Below are positions 49,622 to 57,630 of a stretch of 64,000 bases of DNA, in pieces. The position numbers were made by a program, and so were the translations under genes. This DNA is from Mesorhizobium sp. STM 4661 (GTDB taxonomy: Bacteria > Pseudomonadota > Alphaproteobacteria > Rhizobiales > Rhizobiaceae). The notes under the pieces were generated by a model. The model was not told the origin of the DNA. It was given only the letters and a program-made list of their open reading frames with translations, and made no database searches. Each line of letters starts with the position of its first letter. The stretch's first letter is position 1. The stretch is from positions 118,742 through 182,741 of the forward strand of contig NZ_CAAF010000027.1 of the NCBI RefSeq assembly GCF_000359125.1, written 5' to 3'.

Positions 49622-50803
49622 ATGCGCTCCGAGCTGGAGGTGGCGGATATTTTCCGTCGCCATGATCATGCTTATCGTGTTGCCCATGACGGCCATCTCG
49701 GTCGCGTCGAGCGCCGCGTCATGTCCGCGATCGAGCTCTGCCGGACTGCGGCGCTTGGCGGTCATGTCGAGGCCTGTGAGGACTGCGCACATGCCCGCGT
49801 CTGCTATAACTCCTGCCGCAACCGGCATTGTCCCAAGTGTCAGAGTGCGACGCGCGAACGGTGGCTCGCCGACCGTCAGGCCGATCTGCTGCCGGTGCCT
49901 TACTTCCACGTCGTGTTCACGGTGCCGGCCGAAGTCACCGAGATCGCCTTTCACAATAAGGCAGTCGTCTATGCCATCCTGTTCGACGCCGTCGCCGCAA
50001 CGCTCAAGACCATCGCCGCCGATCCGCGGCACCTCGGCGGGGAGATCGGGTTCCTGGCCATTCTTCACACATGGGGCCAGGCGCTCACCCATCATCCGCA
50101 CATCCATTGCCTCGTCCCCGGCGGCGCTCTCTCTCCCGATGGGCGCTGGCTCAGCTGCCGGCCACGCTTCTTCCTGCCCATCCATGTCCTCTCCCGCCTA
50201 TTCCGGCGGCTGTTCCTCGAGCGGCTCCAGGCGGCCTATGCGGCTGGGCGACTGCGCTTCTCCGGCACCCTCGACGGGCTCGGTCAGGCCCATGCCTTCG
50301 CGGCCGCGATCCGGCAGCTTCGTCGCAAGAACTGGATCGTCTATGCCAAGCCGCCGTTCGGCTCGCCCGAGCAGGTCCTCGCCTATCTCGGCCGCTATAC
50401 CCACCGGGTCGCCATCGCCAACAGTCGCCTGGTCAGCGCCGACGAGACCAGCGTAACCTTCCGCTGGCGCGATTATCGTCACGGCAACGCGCCCAGGCTG
50501 ATGTCGCTCGATCCGCACGAGTTCATCCGTCGCTTCCTACTGCACTGCCTGCCCGACGGCTTTCACCGCATCCGCCACTATGGCTTCCTCGCCAATGGAT
50601 GCCGCCGGACCCGACTCGCCATCATCCGGCAACTCCTGGTGGCGATGAAGCTCGCTCCGACCGCCGCAGCCGGCGAGACTACCAGGCCGCTCCCGCGCTT
50701 TGACCCAACCGTCTGTCCCTGCTGTGGTGGCATTCTGCGCATCACCGCCACACTGCCGCGATGGCGCACCGGGCCGCCACGACCGCAGCCGGATACCTCA
50801 TGA
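49622..50803 (+). CDS. IS91-family HUH transposase, 393 aa
   Basis: N-terminal zinc finger (HVEACEDCAHARVCYNSC, HCPKCQ), then HTWGQALTHHPHIHCLVPGG (HUH metal site) and LAYLGRYTHRVAIANSRL (catalytic Tyr), and a C-terminal zinc pair (DPTVCPCCGGILR). This is the Y2/Y1 rolling-circle transposase of IS91. It is intact and follows the recombinase by 8 nt, so both are co-transcribed. IS91 elements move by rolling circle and may take up adjacent DNA at their terminating end. Confidence 0.92.
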   Translation: MRSELEVADIFRRHDHAYRVAHDGHLGRVERRVMSAIELCRTAALGGHVEACEDCAHARVCYNSCRNRHCPKCQSATRERWLADRQADLLPVPYFHVVFTVPAEVTEIAFHNKAVVYAILFDAVAATLKTIAADPRHLGGEIGFLAILHTWGQALTHHPHIHCLVPGGALSPDGRWLSCRPRFFLPIHVLSRLFRRLFLERLQAAYAAGRLRFSGTLDGLGQAHAFAAAIRQLRRKNWIVYAKPPFGSPEQVLAYLGRYTHRVAIANSRLVSADETSVTFRWRDYRHGNAPRLMSLDPHEFIRRFLLHCLPDGFHRIRHYGFLANGCRRTRLAIIRQLLVAMKLAPTAAAGETTRPLPRFDPTVCPCCGGILRITATLPRWRTGPPRPQPDTS

Positions 50804-51214
50804 CGACAGGATGTCGCCCCAGCATCGATCGTGGCAGCGTCGCGGCATCAGCGTCGACGGACGCAATGACCCCCCATATCGTCATCTTCCCGACCAGCCC
50901 GAAGAGCAGAAGCATTACCCCGCAGCCCGCCCAAAGATGCCACCGGGCGCGTCGATCGCCTCGGTCAACGTCGGCGTCTCGGCCTCGTCTTCACCGACAT
51001 GGCAGCATTGCATCACACCAAGCCGCTCACCTGGAACAGGCTTCGCGACACTAATCCCATAGCGCGTGGCCGCGTCAGCGGGTTCGCTCAATCCGACTTC
51101 AATGAGGTCGCGCACCGCGCCAAGCCAGACCATCTCCGCCGCGCGACCTCACAGAACCCTCCAGATTCCCCTTGAATTGAGTTCGTGATTCATTGCGGTT
51201 GAAAGGAGACCGCG

Positions 51215-52162
51215 ATGGGCAAGCCGCTACCGCTTGAGTTGCGTCGGCGTGTTGTTGCGTATGTCGATGAGGGGCATGGTCACCGCGAGGCCGCGCGCCA
51301 TTTCCGCGTTTCGCCTCGCTTCGTGAACAATCTGATCAACCTGCGCCGGCAGACCGGTTCGCTTGAAGCGTGCCGGCAGGGCCATGTGGGAGGAGGCAAG
51401 CTTGAACCGTATGCCGAGTTTGTCCGCTTGCGGTTGGCCGAGACCGGCGAACTGACGTTGGATGATGCCTTGAACTGGAGGGGCGTGGGGTAAGCGTGCA
51501 CCGCTCCAATGTCGGGCGCCTGCTCCATCGCCTTGGGCTCAGTCATAAAAAAAACTCTGCAGGCCAGCGAGCAGCAGCGGGCCGACGTGCGCCAGGCGCG
51601 TGAACTGTGGATCGGGCGGCGAAAGCGTTTCTTCAACAAGGCTTTGGCGCGGCTGATCTTCATCGATGAGACGTCGACCAATACCAAGCTGACCAAACGC
51701 ACCGGCTGGGCGCCGAAGGGTGAGCGCTTCAGGACACATGCGCCATTCGGCAAATGGCAGACGCAGACCTTCATCGCCGGGCTGCGATGCCACGGCCTTG
51801 TCGCGCCGTGGATCGTCAACGCACCGATGAACGCCGCCATCTTCGAACGCTATATCGGAACTCAACTTGCTCCCGAACTGTCACCCGGCGATGTCGTCAT
51901 TCTCGACAATGTCGGCTTCCACAAGAACGAGCGCGCCGCACAACTGGTTCGCCAAAGGGGTGCCTGGCTCCTGTTCCTGCCGCCATACTCGCCCGATCTC
52001 AACCCGATCGAGATGGCCTACTCAAAACTCAAGGCGCGGCTGCGAAAGAAGGCGGCCAGAACCTTCGACCCACTCTGCGAAGCCCTCGGCGATATCTGCA
52101 ACCTGTTCGAGCCCGCCGAATGCAGAAACTTCTTCCAAGCTGCCGGATATGAGGCCAATTAA
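51215..52162 (+). pseudogene. IS630-family transposase in two or three frames
   Basis: ATG 51215 (after gaaaggaga) opens the HTH part (LELRRRVVAYVDEGHGHREA). Near 51478 the frame is lost (expected [18 protein letters not shown]), and at an A8 run (51547-51554) it must shift again to enter [14 protein letters not shown] and the catalytic part: [25 protein letters not shown] and [17 protein letters not shown] (DDE). IS630 relatives often use slippage at such an A-run, so the second shift may be programmed; the first looks like damage. The element ends near 52170. Confidence 0.8.
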
Positions 52163-52262
52163 GCGCGACGCGCTTTAGTCTAGTTCTTTCGCTTGACCAT
52201 GATCTTTCCGAACTGCAGGTCAGCGCAGCAAAAACAGGGTTCCACTTTTTGGGATCATGGTC
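52160..52262. repeat. Rhizobial palindromic repeat, RIME-like
   Basis: The near-palindrome aagcgcgacgcgctt is followed by a second hairpin with ccatgatc (52197-52204) and gatcatgg (52253-52260). Similar imperfect palindromes containing catgatctttccgaa and gggatcatg are, from memory, common between genes of Rhizobiaceae. The first part also pairs with 48607-48629. Confidence 0.5.
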
Positions 52263-52290
52263 TAGGACGATTTCCGGTCGAGGATTTCGA

Positions 52291-52803
52291 ATGACTCACG
52301 GGAACTGGCTGACAACGGGCGTAGTCTGCGCCGCGATCGCCTTTGTCGTCGCCACAGGCGCTTTCTTCCATTCCCAGCAACCGGCTTCGGCCGACAGCCG
52401 GGCGATGATCCTTGCCGTCGACCCGCAGCCGCTGGTCGCGGTGACGAAAGGCGGCGAACGCTCTTTTTCCGTCGAAATCGCCGACGCCTCGGCTGAGCGC
52501 GACGCCGGCCTGATGTTTCGCGAGGAGATGGCCGACGATCGTGGCATGCTGTTCGTGTTCGAGGAGCCTCAGGATGTCAGCTTCTGGATGAAGAACACGC
52601 CGATGCCGCTCGACCTGATCTTTGTCGGCCAGGACGGCAGGATCCGGGCGATCAAGCAAGGCAAGCCGCAATCCGAGGCGATGATCTCGCCCGGCGAGCC
52701 GGTTCGCTTCGTGCTCGAGCTCAAGGCAGGCACGGCAGCCAGGAGCGGCATCGCGGACGGCGATTTGTTGCGTCACCCGGCAATCGGCACTGCGCACAAC
52801 TGA
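52291..52803 (+). CDS. DUF192 family protein, exported, 170 aa
   Basis: ATG 52291 follows gagg. An N-terminal signal anchor (TTGVVCAAIAFVVATGAFF) precedes the DUF192 domain: FSVEIADASAERDAGLMFRE, RGMLFVFEEPQDVSFWMKNT, MPLDLIFV, EPVRFVLELKAGTAARSGI. The family is a small beta-barrel of unknown function found in the periplasm. The gene is complete and is followed by a broken hydrolase gene. Its codons look like those of chromosomal core genes, so this may be ordinary genome between insertion sequences. Confidence 0.88.
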   Translation: MTHGNWLTTGVVCAAIAFVVATGAFFHSQQPASADSRAMILAVDPQPLVAVTKGGERSFSVEIADASAERDAGLMFREEMADDRGMLFVFEEPQDVSFWMKNTPMPLDLIFVGQDGRIRAIKQGKPQSEAMISPGEPVRFVLELKAGTAARSGIADGDLLRHPAIGTAHN

Positions 52804-52823
52804 ACGCGCAGGATCGATCGCAG

Positions 52824-52965
52824 ATGCAGTTTTTCTCCCATGACGGTTTTGACCTTGCCTTCCTCGACCGCCAGCCGGCATCGGGCAGGGCGATCCGGTG
52901 CTCATGATCCATGGCTTCGCCTCGACCCACTACGTCAATGGGTGTCGCCCGGCTGGTTCAAGGCG
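52824..52965 (+). pseudogene. 5' stub of an alpha/beta hydrolase
   Basis: ATG 52824 begins MQFFSHDGFDLAFLDRQPAS; two one-base shifts later the frames give GDPVLMIHGFASTHYVNW and VSPGWFK, the oxyanion region of alpha/beta hydrolases. After 52965 homology is lost. It lies 20 nt after the DUF192 gene and was probably its operon partner, cut by the rearrangement that brought the IS6 element. Confidence 0.6.
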
Positions 52966-53436
52966 ATCTTCGCCCTGTCTGTTTCGACGACTGCTAGCCT
53001 GAGGGCTCGGAACCTCTCTCCAGAAGGTACGCTGCCACATCCTCGGAGAACCGTCTGCGCTTGCCTGCGGCGCGACAAGGACGCAATCCGGATGTTCGGG
53101 ATCTCGAGCGCCCTGAACCACCCCGTGTTACCTGGCGATGCCGGACTGGCGCGCGATGCGCCGAGCCGCAGCCGCGTCATTGCTCGCGCAGGCGGCCACA
53201 AGAGGTCCTCATCGTCAAGGTCAGCAGTAACACCTGCTCTTTCGAGCGCGGCGGCGACCTCCGGCAGGCCGTACCGCGCCTGCGTGTAGGCGCTGACACC
53301 GTCCCGCGTTCATGCCGTCCTGCTCGAACACCTCGATGCCTAGTGCCCGCGCCCGCTCCGGCGTGAGCATCAGGAAGTCGTTCGGCCCAGCGATCCTGAA
53401 GAAGCGAATGGCTTCGATCCGCACACCAAGATGCGT
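52966..53436. other. Scrambled stretch with minus-strand gene scraps
   Basis: On the minus strand, 53424-53320 reads FFRIAGPNDFLMLTPERARALGIEVFEQDG, and in another frame VSAYTQARYGLPEVAAALERAG. These look like pieces of a real gene, with frameshifts, but I cannot name it. Confidence 0.35.
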
Positions 53437-54264
53437 GGTTCTGTTGCAAATTTTTGTTGAACTGAAGCAAGAAGAGATGGCGGGCGGTGCTTATGCGGCG
53501 GCGAGGATATCGAACTGCTCGGCCAATGACGGATTTGGGTTGAAGGCGAACCTCGCCTGTCGTTTGCGCATCATGTGAAGCATTTCGATGCCGTCGAGGA
53601 TGATGCTTGCGGCTGCGGGAGATTTGAAGCCGAGCATCGGCCGAACACGGCGCTTGATCCGCCGATGGTCCTGCTCGATCCGGTTGTTCAAGTATTGGCT
53701 TTGGCGGATTCGGATCGGCTTCGGTCGGCGCCTGCAGCGATCCTGCAATCGATGTGTCGTATCGCAGGAAACGATCGCCTCCTGGTTGGTCTGGCTACCA
53801 TCGATGACGACACGATCGGGACGCCCATGGCGCTCCAGCGCTTTCCTGAAGAAACGCTTGGCCGCCGGCAAATCCCGATGTTCGCTGAAATAGAATTCGA
53901 CCGTGTCGCCGACGCTGTCGATAGCGCGGTAGAGATACATCCACTGCCCTCGGACCTTGATGTAGGTTTCATCAACATGCCATTTGCCGGTCGCTGCGCG
54001 CTTGCGCCGGTTGAAGCGCTCCAGCAGCAAGGGCGAGAAGTGAACAACCCAGCGATGGATCGTCGAATGATCAACGCTAATGCCACGCTCGGCCATCATC
54101 TCCTTCAAATCGCGCAGGCTCAGTCCATATGCCAGATACCAGCGAACGCACACCAGGATGACCGATCGGTCGAAATGCCGGCCTCTGAACATCACAAACC
54201 TCCTAAAAAAATGTCGGAGGTCACTTGCCAGACAACCCGTAACGAAAAAGTTTGCAACAGAACC
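53437..54264 (-). mobile_element. IS6-family insertion sequence, 828 bp
   Basis: Ends GGTTCTGTTGCAAA (53437) and its inverted copy TTTGCAACAGAACC (to 54264), the standard IS6/IS26-type terminal sequence. One transposase gene fills it. No 8-bp target duplication is seen, so it may result from recombination between two IS6 copies. Confidence 0.92.
53491..54192 (-). CDS. IS6-family transposase, 233 aa
   Basis: ATG 54192 gives MFRGRHFDRSVILVCVRWYL, the usual IS6 start, and the longer upstream frame crosses the element end. The helix-turn-helix LSLRDLKEMMAERGISVDHST precedes the DDE core: GKWHVDETYIKVRG, VIDGSQTNQEAIV, YLNNRIEQDHRRIKRR. Full length and intact, so probably active. IS6 elements form cointegrates and drive plasmid rearrangement, which fits the broken genes on both sides. 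Confidence 0.93.
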   Translation of the reverse strand: MFRGRHFDRSVILVCVRWYLAYGLSLRDLKEMMAERGISVDHSTIHRWVVHFSPLLLERFNRRKRAATGKWHVDETYIKVRGQWMYLYRAIDSVGDTVEFYFSEHRDLPAAKRFFRKALERHGRPDRVVIDGSQTNQEAIVSCDTTHRLQDRCRRRPKPIRIRQSQYLNNRIEQDHRRIKRRVRPMLGFKSPAAASIILDGIEMLHMMRKRQARFAFNPNPSLAEQFDILAAA

Positions 54265-54854
54265 CCTCAGCCTCTGCTCGGCGACAAGAGCGTCCCGATA
54301 GGTCTCTTGGCGCCGAAAATAAACAATATGGCCCGGACAGTGTGCTGGCGTTGTTGCGTTCATGGGTTCAATGGATGATTGATTTCGCTGTTTTCGGTGT
54401 CGGTCAAGAGGGCGCCTGCTTTTTTGCTTTCGCAAGCTGGGCGCCCGTCAGCAATGTGATGACGGAATATCCTATGAGGAATCGACGCCCTGTAGCCCCT
54501 CGAGATCGCACAAACGGGAGTCGGCTTCCGATTGGCTGTCCGCCTTCGCGGCGATCTTCGCCACCCGGCCGATTGCCGCCGAAAGCCTGCGCGTGCGACC
54601 GCTCGACTGACCAGAAACTCGGGAGGGCTTATGGATGATGCTGGGGACGCATTGGCAGGGCTCGCTTGGCAACCCTATTGCAGAGTCCACCGGGCCCGCC
54701 GGCGACATAATCAAGGAGCTCTCGCATAGAACAAGCCGGTGTTTGGTTTCTCCCGGATCATCTGCGATTTAATTCAAATCCGTCTGTGGATATTGACGAT
54801 TGCGTGACCCTCACCTCGTAGACGGCTAACGCGGGCGGCAACTGAGAGGGTCAT
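54265..54854. other. Stretch without a supportable gene
   Basis: About 590 bp to the right of the IS6 element. Only short frames without ribosome sites are found. Confidence 0.35.
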
Positions 54855-55046
54855 ATGACAAGCGATTTTTCCGCCGCGCGAGTGCATCTAGATCGAGCAT
54901 ATCATTACCTGCGAGGCGATGATCCGATGAGCCAGAGGGGGCGGGAAGCCTTGGATCTGCTAATTGAGGCAGTTGCCGTCGAGGAGTTCAGGCAGCCGAG
55001 CCAAAACGCGGAAGTGCTAATGTTTCCGATTGGGCGCCGCTTCTGA
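54855..55046 (+). CDS. Small conserved rhizobial protein, 63 aa
   Basis: ATG 54855 follows gagaggg. MTSDFSAARVHLDRAYHYLRGDD and SQRGREALDLLIEAVAVEEF are typical, from memory, of short helical proteins of unknown function that occur many times on rhizobial genomes and symbiosis plasmids. No signal or membrane segment. It stands alone. Confidence 0.65.
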   Translation: MTSDFSAARVHLDRAYHYLRGDDPMSQRGREALDLLIEAVAVEEFRQPSQNAEVLMFPIGRRF

Positions 55047-55177
55047 GGCGCTCCATGGTGGCAACCATGAACGTGATGTGCAAACATCCTCAGAATATTG
55101 CCTGTCAAGGCATGAGCCGAGTCGGCAATCGAATGGGAGTCCGAAGCCTGTCGCCCACAACCTTCTGAATTTCGCTG

Positions 55178-55545
55178 CGCCTATTGTCATCGGCGGCAGC
55201 TATTCCGGAATGGCCGCCGCCCGGCAGTTCCGCCGCGCCCGCGCCAGGTGCCGGGTTGTGGCGGAACGCTTTTTGCCAGCCATTCGCCTGCCTTCCTGTC
55301 CCAGGACGGCGTCGATCCGGCCGAGATCACGGAACGGTCGCCTGAGTAGCTTTCGCGCTACGCGACGCCCTGGTACGACGGAACGGCCGAACGGGTGAGA
55401 GGAGCCGCGACGGTTCGGCTCCTACTCGCTGACGGCCCTCCGCGGAGGGCCGTCGAGTCTTTTTCGCTGCCGGCGTTTGATATGCGCTGCCAAGGGTCAA
55501 TGAGCTGGCGGAGATATGGGGGAACAGCATTCCACCGACCCTGAT
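55178..55545 (+). pseudogene. Thioredoxin-reductase-like FAD/NAD(P) oxidoreductase, 5' part, decayed
   Basis: PIVIGGSYSGMAAARQFRRAR is the FAD-binding GxGxxG-type strand-turn-helix (the first Gly pair kept). After a frameshift, GGTLFASHSPAFLSQDGVDPAEI follows, then a TAG, then LSRYATPWYDGTAERVR, and near 55500 NELAEIWGNSI, which normally precedes the CxxC region. It ends before the redox cysteines. At least two shifts and one stop make it a pseudogene. Confidence 0.7.
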
Positions 55546-55735
55546 GTATGGCTGTGAACTCTAACGGGACGGCTCGGCGTGATTGGTGCCGATCCTGCCC
55601 GGCTCACCAGGCACCTCGCGTGTCCGAATGAGTAGGTCTTTGCCCTGCGGAGCGAATGCTCATTTTTCCATAATCATTGCATATATCAGTGCTAGGAAGG
55701 TCCGAATTGGAAACGAAAACAATGGGGCGAGGCTT

Positions 55736-56218
55736 ATGATGTTGAGCTGTAGCCGAGGCAAATCGCCTGCACAGCTTTTCCGCTATCTATCGGCCAAGTG
55801 GCCTGCGGCGTTCAATCCGAAAGCGCCCAGGCCGCTCAAGATCGGCATCCATCATGACATTCGGGTGCTCGACGGCGAACTGTCCGATGATGAATTGAGG
55901 AGAGCCCTGCTGGCGTATACCAAGATGGCCAAATACTTGGCGAGACTGGATGCCGGCGCCGCACGGGTCAATCTCGATGGCAAGCCGGCCGGCGTGGTCT
56001 CGGATGCGGACGCCGCGACCGCCAAGGCTTTGCTTTGCTCCCGCAAGGACAAACAAAAGGGCAAGCAAACGCCGGAGCCAAGGGTTGAGCCTCAAGCGCC
56101 ACCCAAACCAAAACCGAAGCGAACCGCCGTGTCCAAGGCGAAGAATACGGCCGACAGCCCGACCGGGATAATCGTTGAGACGAAGCGTCGCCGGTCATTC
56201 CGAAAGCCGATGACTTGA
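55736..56218 (+). CDS. ProQ/FinO-family RNA chaperone, 160 aa
   Basis: ATG 55736 (second ATG at 55739) follows ggggcgagg. Residues about 12-90 match the ProQ/FinO domain: LFRYLSAKWPAAFNPKAPRPLKIGIHHDI and SDDELRRALLAYTKMAKYLARL, then VNLDGKPAGVVSDADAATAKALL. The tail of 60 residues is Lys/Pro-rich (KQKGKQTPEPRVEPQAPPKPK), as in other ProQ proteins that bind structured RNAs. On plasmids FinO-type proteins control conjugation through antisense RNA. The gene is intact between a decayed reductase and a Tn3 fragment, which suggests a plasmid-borne regulator. Confidence 0.85.
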   Translation: MMLSCSRGKSPAQLFRYLSAKWPAAFNPKAPRPLKIGIHHDIRVLDGELSDDELRRALLAYTKMAKYLARLDAGAARVNLDGKPAGVVSDADAATAKALLCSRKDKQKGKQTPEPRVEPQAPPKPKPKRTAVSKAKNTADSPTGIIVETKRRRSFRKPMT

Positions 56219-56454
56219 TCGCCTCTGAGCGATAGCTCGCGCCGACCGGGACAGCCCTCAGGGTCGGAGCACATGGCGCCCCCGCCAATCCGAATTGCCG
56301 CGATCGCAATGGAGCTGCCGCATTCGCGCGCGAAAAACGGACTGGTCGGTCATCCCTTCTTCGGGATGAACGAAGGCCGGAGGCTATTCCGATGGTCGTT
56401 CTGGCTACCGCTGCGACCGTGATATTTCGGGATGGCAGTCAGATCGATGCCGGC

Positions 56455-56950
56455 CCAGATTGACTGTGGCCATACTGCTGCTCAACCTCCTCTCAGTTGA
56501 TGACGTTGGAAAGAATGGGAAGCAGATTGGGAAATTCAGCGCGCAGGCCTGACGGCGCCAGCTTCTGCCGGGCGATCGCCTTCAGGCGTGGCGGCAGGTG
56601 AACCCGAGCAGGCGGCAAAAAGCGACGCCGACGGCGCTCTGGCCATGGCTGTCGAATATTGGCCCTGAATCTCCACGTTGGTGCAGTGTCGCAGCACGCC
56701 CTTGATCATCGCGGCGACCTCCGAAGACGAACAGCGCTCGAGTTGCGAGAAAATGCAGGTCGAGCCCTTTTCGACATGCCAGTAGGTCATCACGCCGCGA
56801 CCGCCATAGCGGACATGCCATTCCGTCATCAGGTTGCCGTCCCAAGCGCCGAACTTCTTGGACTTCGACGCGCAGGCCGTCCCGGCTTCGCCCCAGATGG
56901 CGGTGTTGCGGATAGCCAGAGTGTTGCATTGGCAACGCGCCCGCAAGCCG
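56455..56950 (-). pseudogene. tnpA: Fragment of a second Tn3-family transposase
   Basis: On the minus strand [40 protein letters not shown] and [20 protein letters not shown] belong to the catalytic part of a Tn3 TnpA of a different branch from that at 22112. A shift follows ([18 protein letters not shown]), and near 56480-56510 LPILSNVIN, a stop in place of Trp, then EEVEQQYGH. Both ends are missing. Confidence 0.8.
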
Positions 56951-57060
56951 CCTCGAGCGCGCCTCTAAGCAAGCACGTGAACCCCTGAGCCAACCTCCTA
57001 TGGGTCAATAGGGTCAGGTGGCCTGCCATCATTCCAGGACAGGACAACTGACAAAGAAGG

Positions 57061-57076
57061 TGTCGCCTATCCGACA
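57061..57076 (+). promoter_or_regulatory. NifA upstream activator sequence 1
   Basis: TGTCGCCTATCCGACA fits the NifA site TGT-N10-ACA exactly. It lies about 120-135 bp upstream of the -24 element at 57197, within the usual range for NifA activation of sigma-54 promoters. Confidence 0.8.
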
Positions 57077-57091
57077 CTCTTCTGTCGTCTT

Positions 57092-57107
57092 TGTTGGGTC
57101 CGCGACA
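57092..57107 (+). promoter_or_regulatory. NifA upstream activator sequence 2
   Basis: TGTTGGGTCCGCGACA is a second exact TGT-N10-ACA, 31 bp (about three helical turns) after the first and on the same face of the DNA. Tandem NifA sites are typical of rhizobial nifH promoters. Confidence 0.8.
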
Positions 57108-57196
57108 CCGGCCTATTTCGCCGAGCTCTTGTCTGGCCTCAGGCTAATCCGCTGAAAAGTAATCACAATGTTTTTCTTCTGCTGGGTCGGCCAAAT

Positions 57197-57212
57197 TGGC
57201 ACGAGTTTTGAA
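57197..57212 (+). promoter_or_regulatory. Sigma-54 (RpoN) -24/-12 element of nifH type
   Basis: TGGCACGAGTTTTGAA has the -24 block TGGCACG and correct 4-nt spacing to TTG. The -12 reads TTGA instead of TTGC; the changed C is highly conserved, so the promoter may be weakened. Start of transcription would be near 57223. It lies about 90 bp before a nifH start codon remnant and 430 bp before cyp112. Confidence 0.75.
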
Positions 57213-57299
57213 ACTCCTTCGTTGGGAGCCGGGAGCCGCCGACCGACCTCCATTTCGTGGATGACACCGCGATCGATGAAACGGAGAAAGAAAAGCAAA

Positions 57300-57485
57300 A
57301 TGTCAAATCCGCATCAGATAGCATTCTATGCAAGGGGGCCTCGGCGAAACCGCCCCGCACCCAAACTGGCTGCCGCCCTTGTCGACCCTTGCGCAGGAAA
57401 TCTTGATGGCCGGCTGCAACTCAAAGGCCCACCACACTCGTCTTATCCTGAACTCGAAGGCGCAGGATAAAGTTCTGCATCTCAC
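57300..57485 (+). pseudogene. nifH: 5' fragment of nifH (nitrogenase iron protein), decayed
   Basis: ATG 57300 starts MSNPHQIAFYARGG, close to the NifH start (xxRQIAFYGKGGIGKST). Through several small indels the frames go on with [39 protein letters not shown], which match NifH [39 protein letters not shown]. The P-loop is destroyed and sequence similarity stops at about 57485. With the NifA sites and sigma-54 element upstream, this is the control region and first 60 or so codons of a nifH gene. No nitrogenase protein can be made; its value lies in the promoter. Confidence 0.88.
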
Positions 57486-57630
57486 CGCGCGGTATGCCTA
57501 GACAGTTACACGTTGGCCGATCTTGATAATCGAGTCGGGCTACGCCGCGCAGGACGTTCACATGCCGTCTTACTCATTCGCTGCCGCAGCGCCTTCCGCC
57601 CTTCCATCGCTTAGAGAGTGACGTGCCACC
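57486..57630. other. Junction between the nifH fragment and the gibberellin operon
   Basis: 145 bp without a gene. It marks the change to GC-rich sequence. No cyp115 remnant could be recognised here. The cyp112 ribosome site is agagag, about 13 nt before ATG 57631. Confidence 0.5.

Larger units (their letters stand above)
48637..51094 (+). mobile_element. IS91-family element with its own tyrosine recombinase
   Basis: A 25-bp sequence at 48637-48661 (ggattgaacgaacccgctg...) reappears inverted at 51070-51094 with one mismatch and marks the ends. Inside lie a frameshifted tyrosine-recombinase gene and an intact HUH transposase gene, the arrangement of integrase-bearing IS91 relatives. The last 290 bp before the right end are non-coding. 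Confidence 0.75.

Noticed and set aside
57250..57290. A nod-box-like string (tccatttcgtggatg followed by atcgatgaaa) upstream of cyp112
   Set aside because: The second half has wrong spacing and poor match, and the string lies in the leader between the sigma-54 element and the nifH ATG, so it is explained as nifH leader.
57480..57560. A second sigma-54 promoter (ttggccgatcttgat)
   Set aside because: Spacing between the GG and GA dinucleotides is two bases too short.
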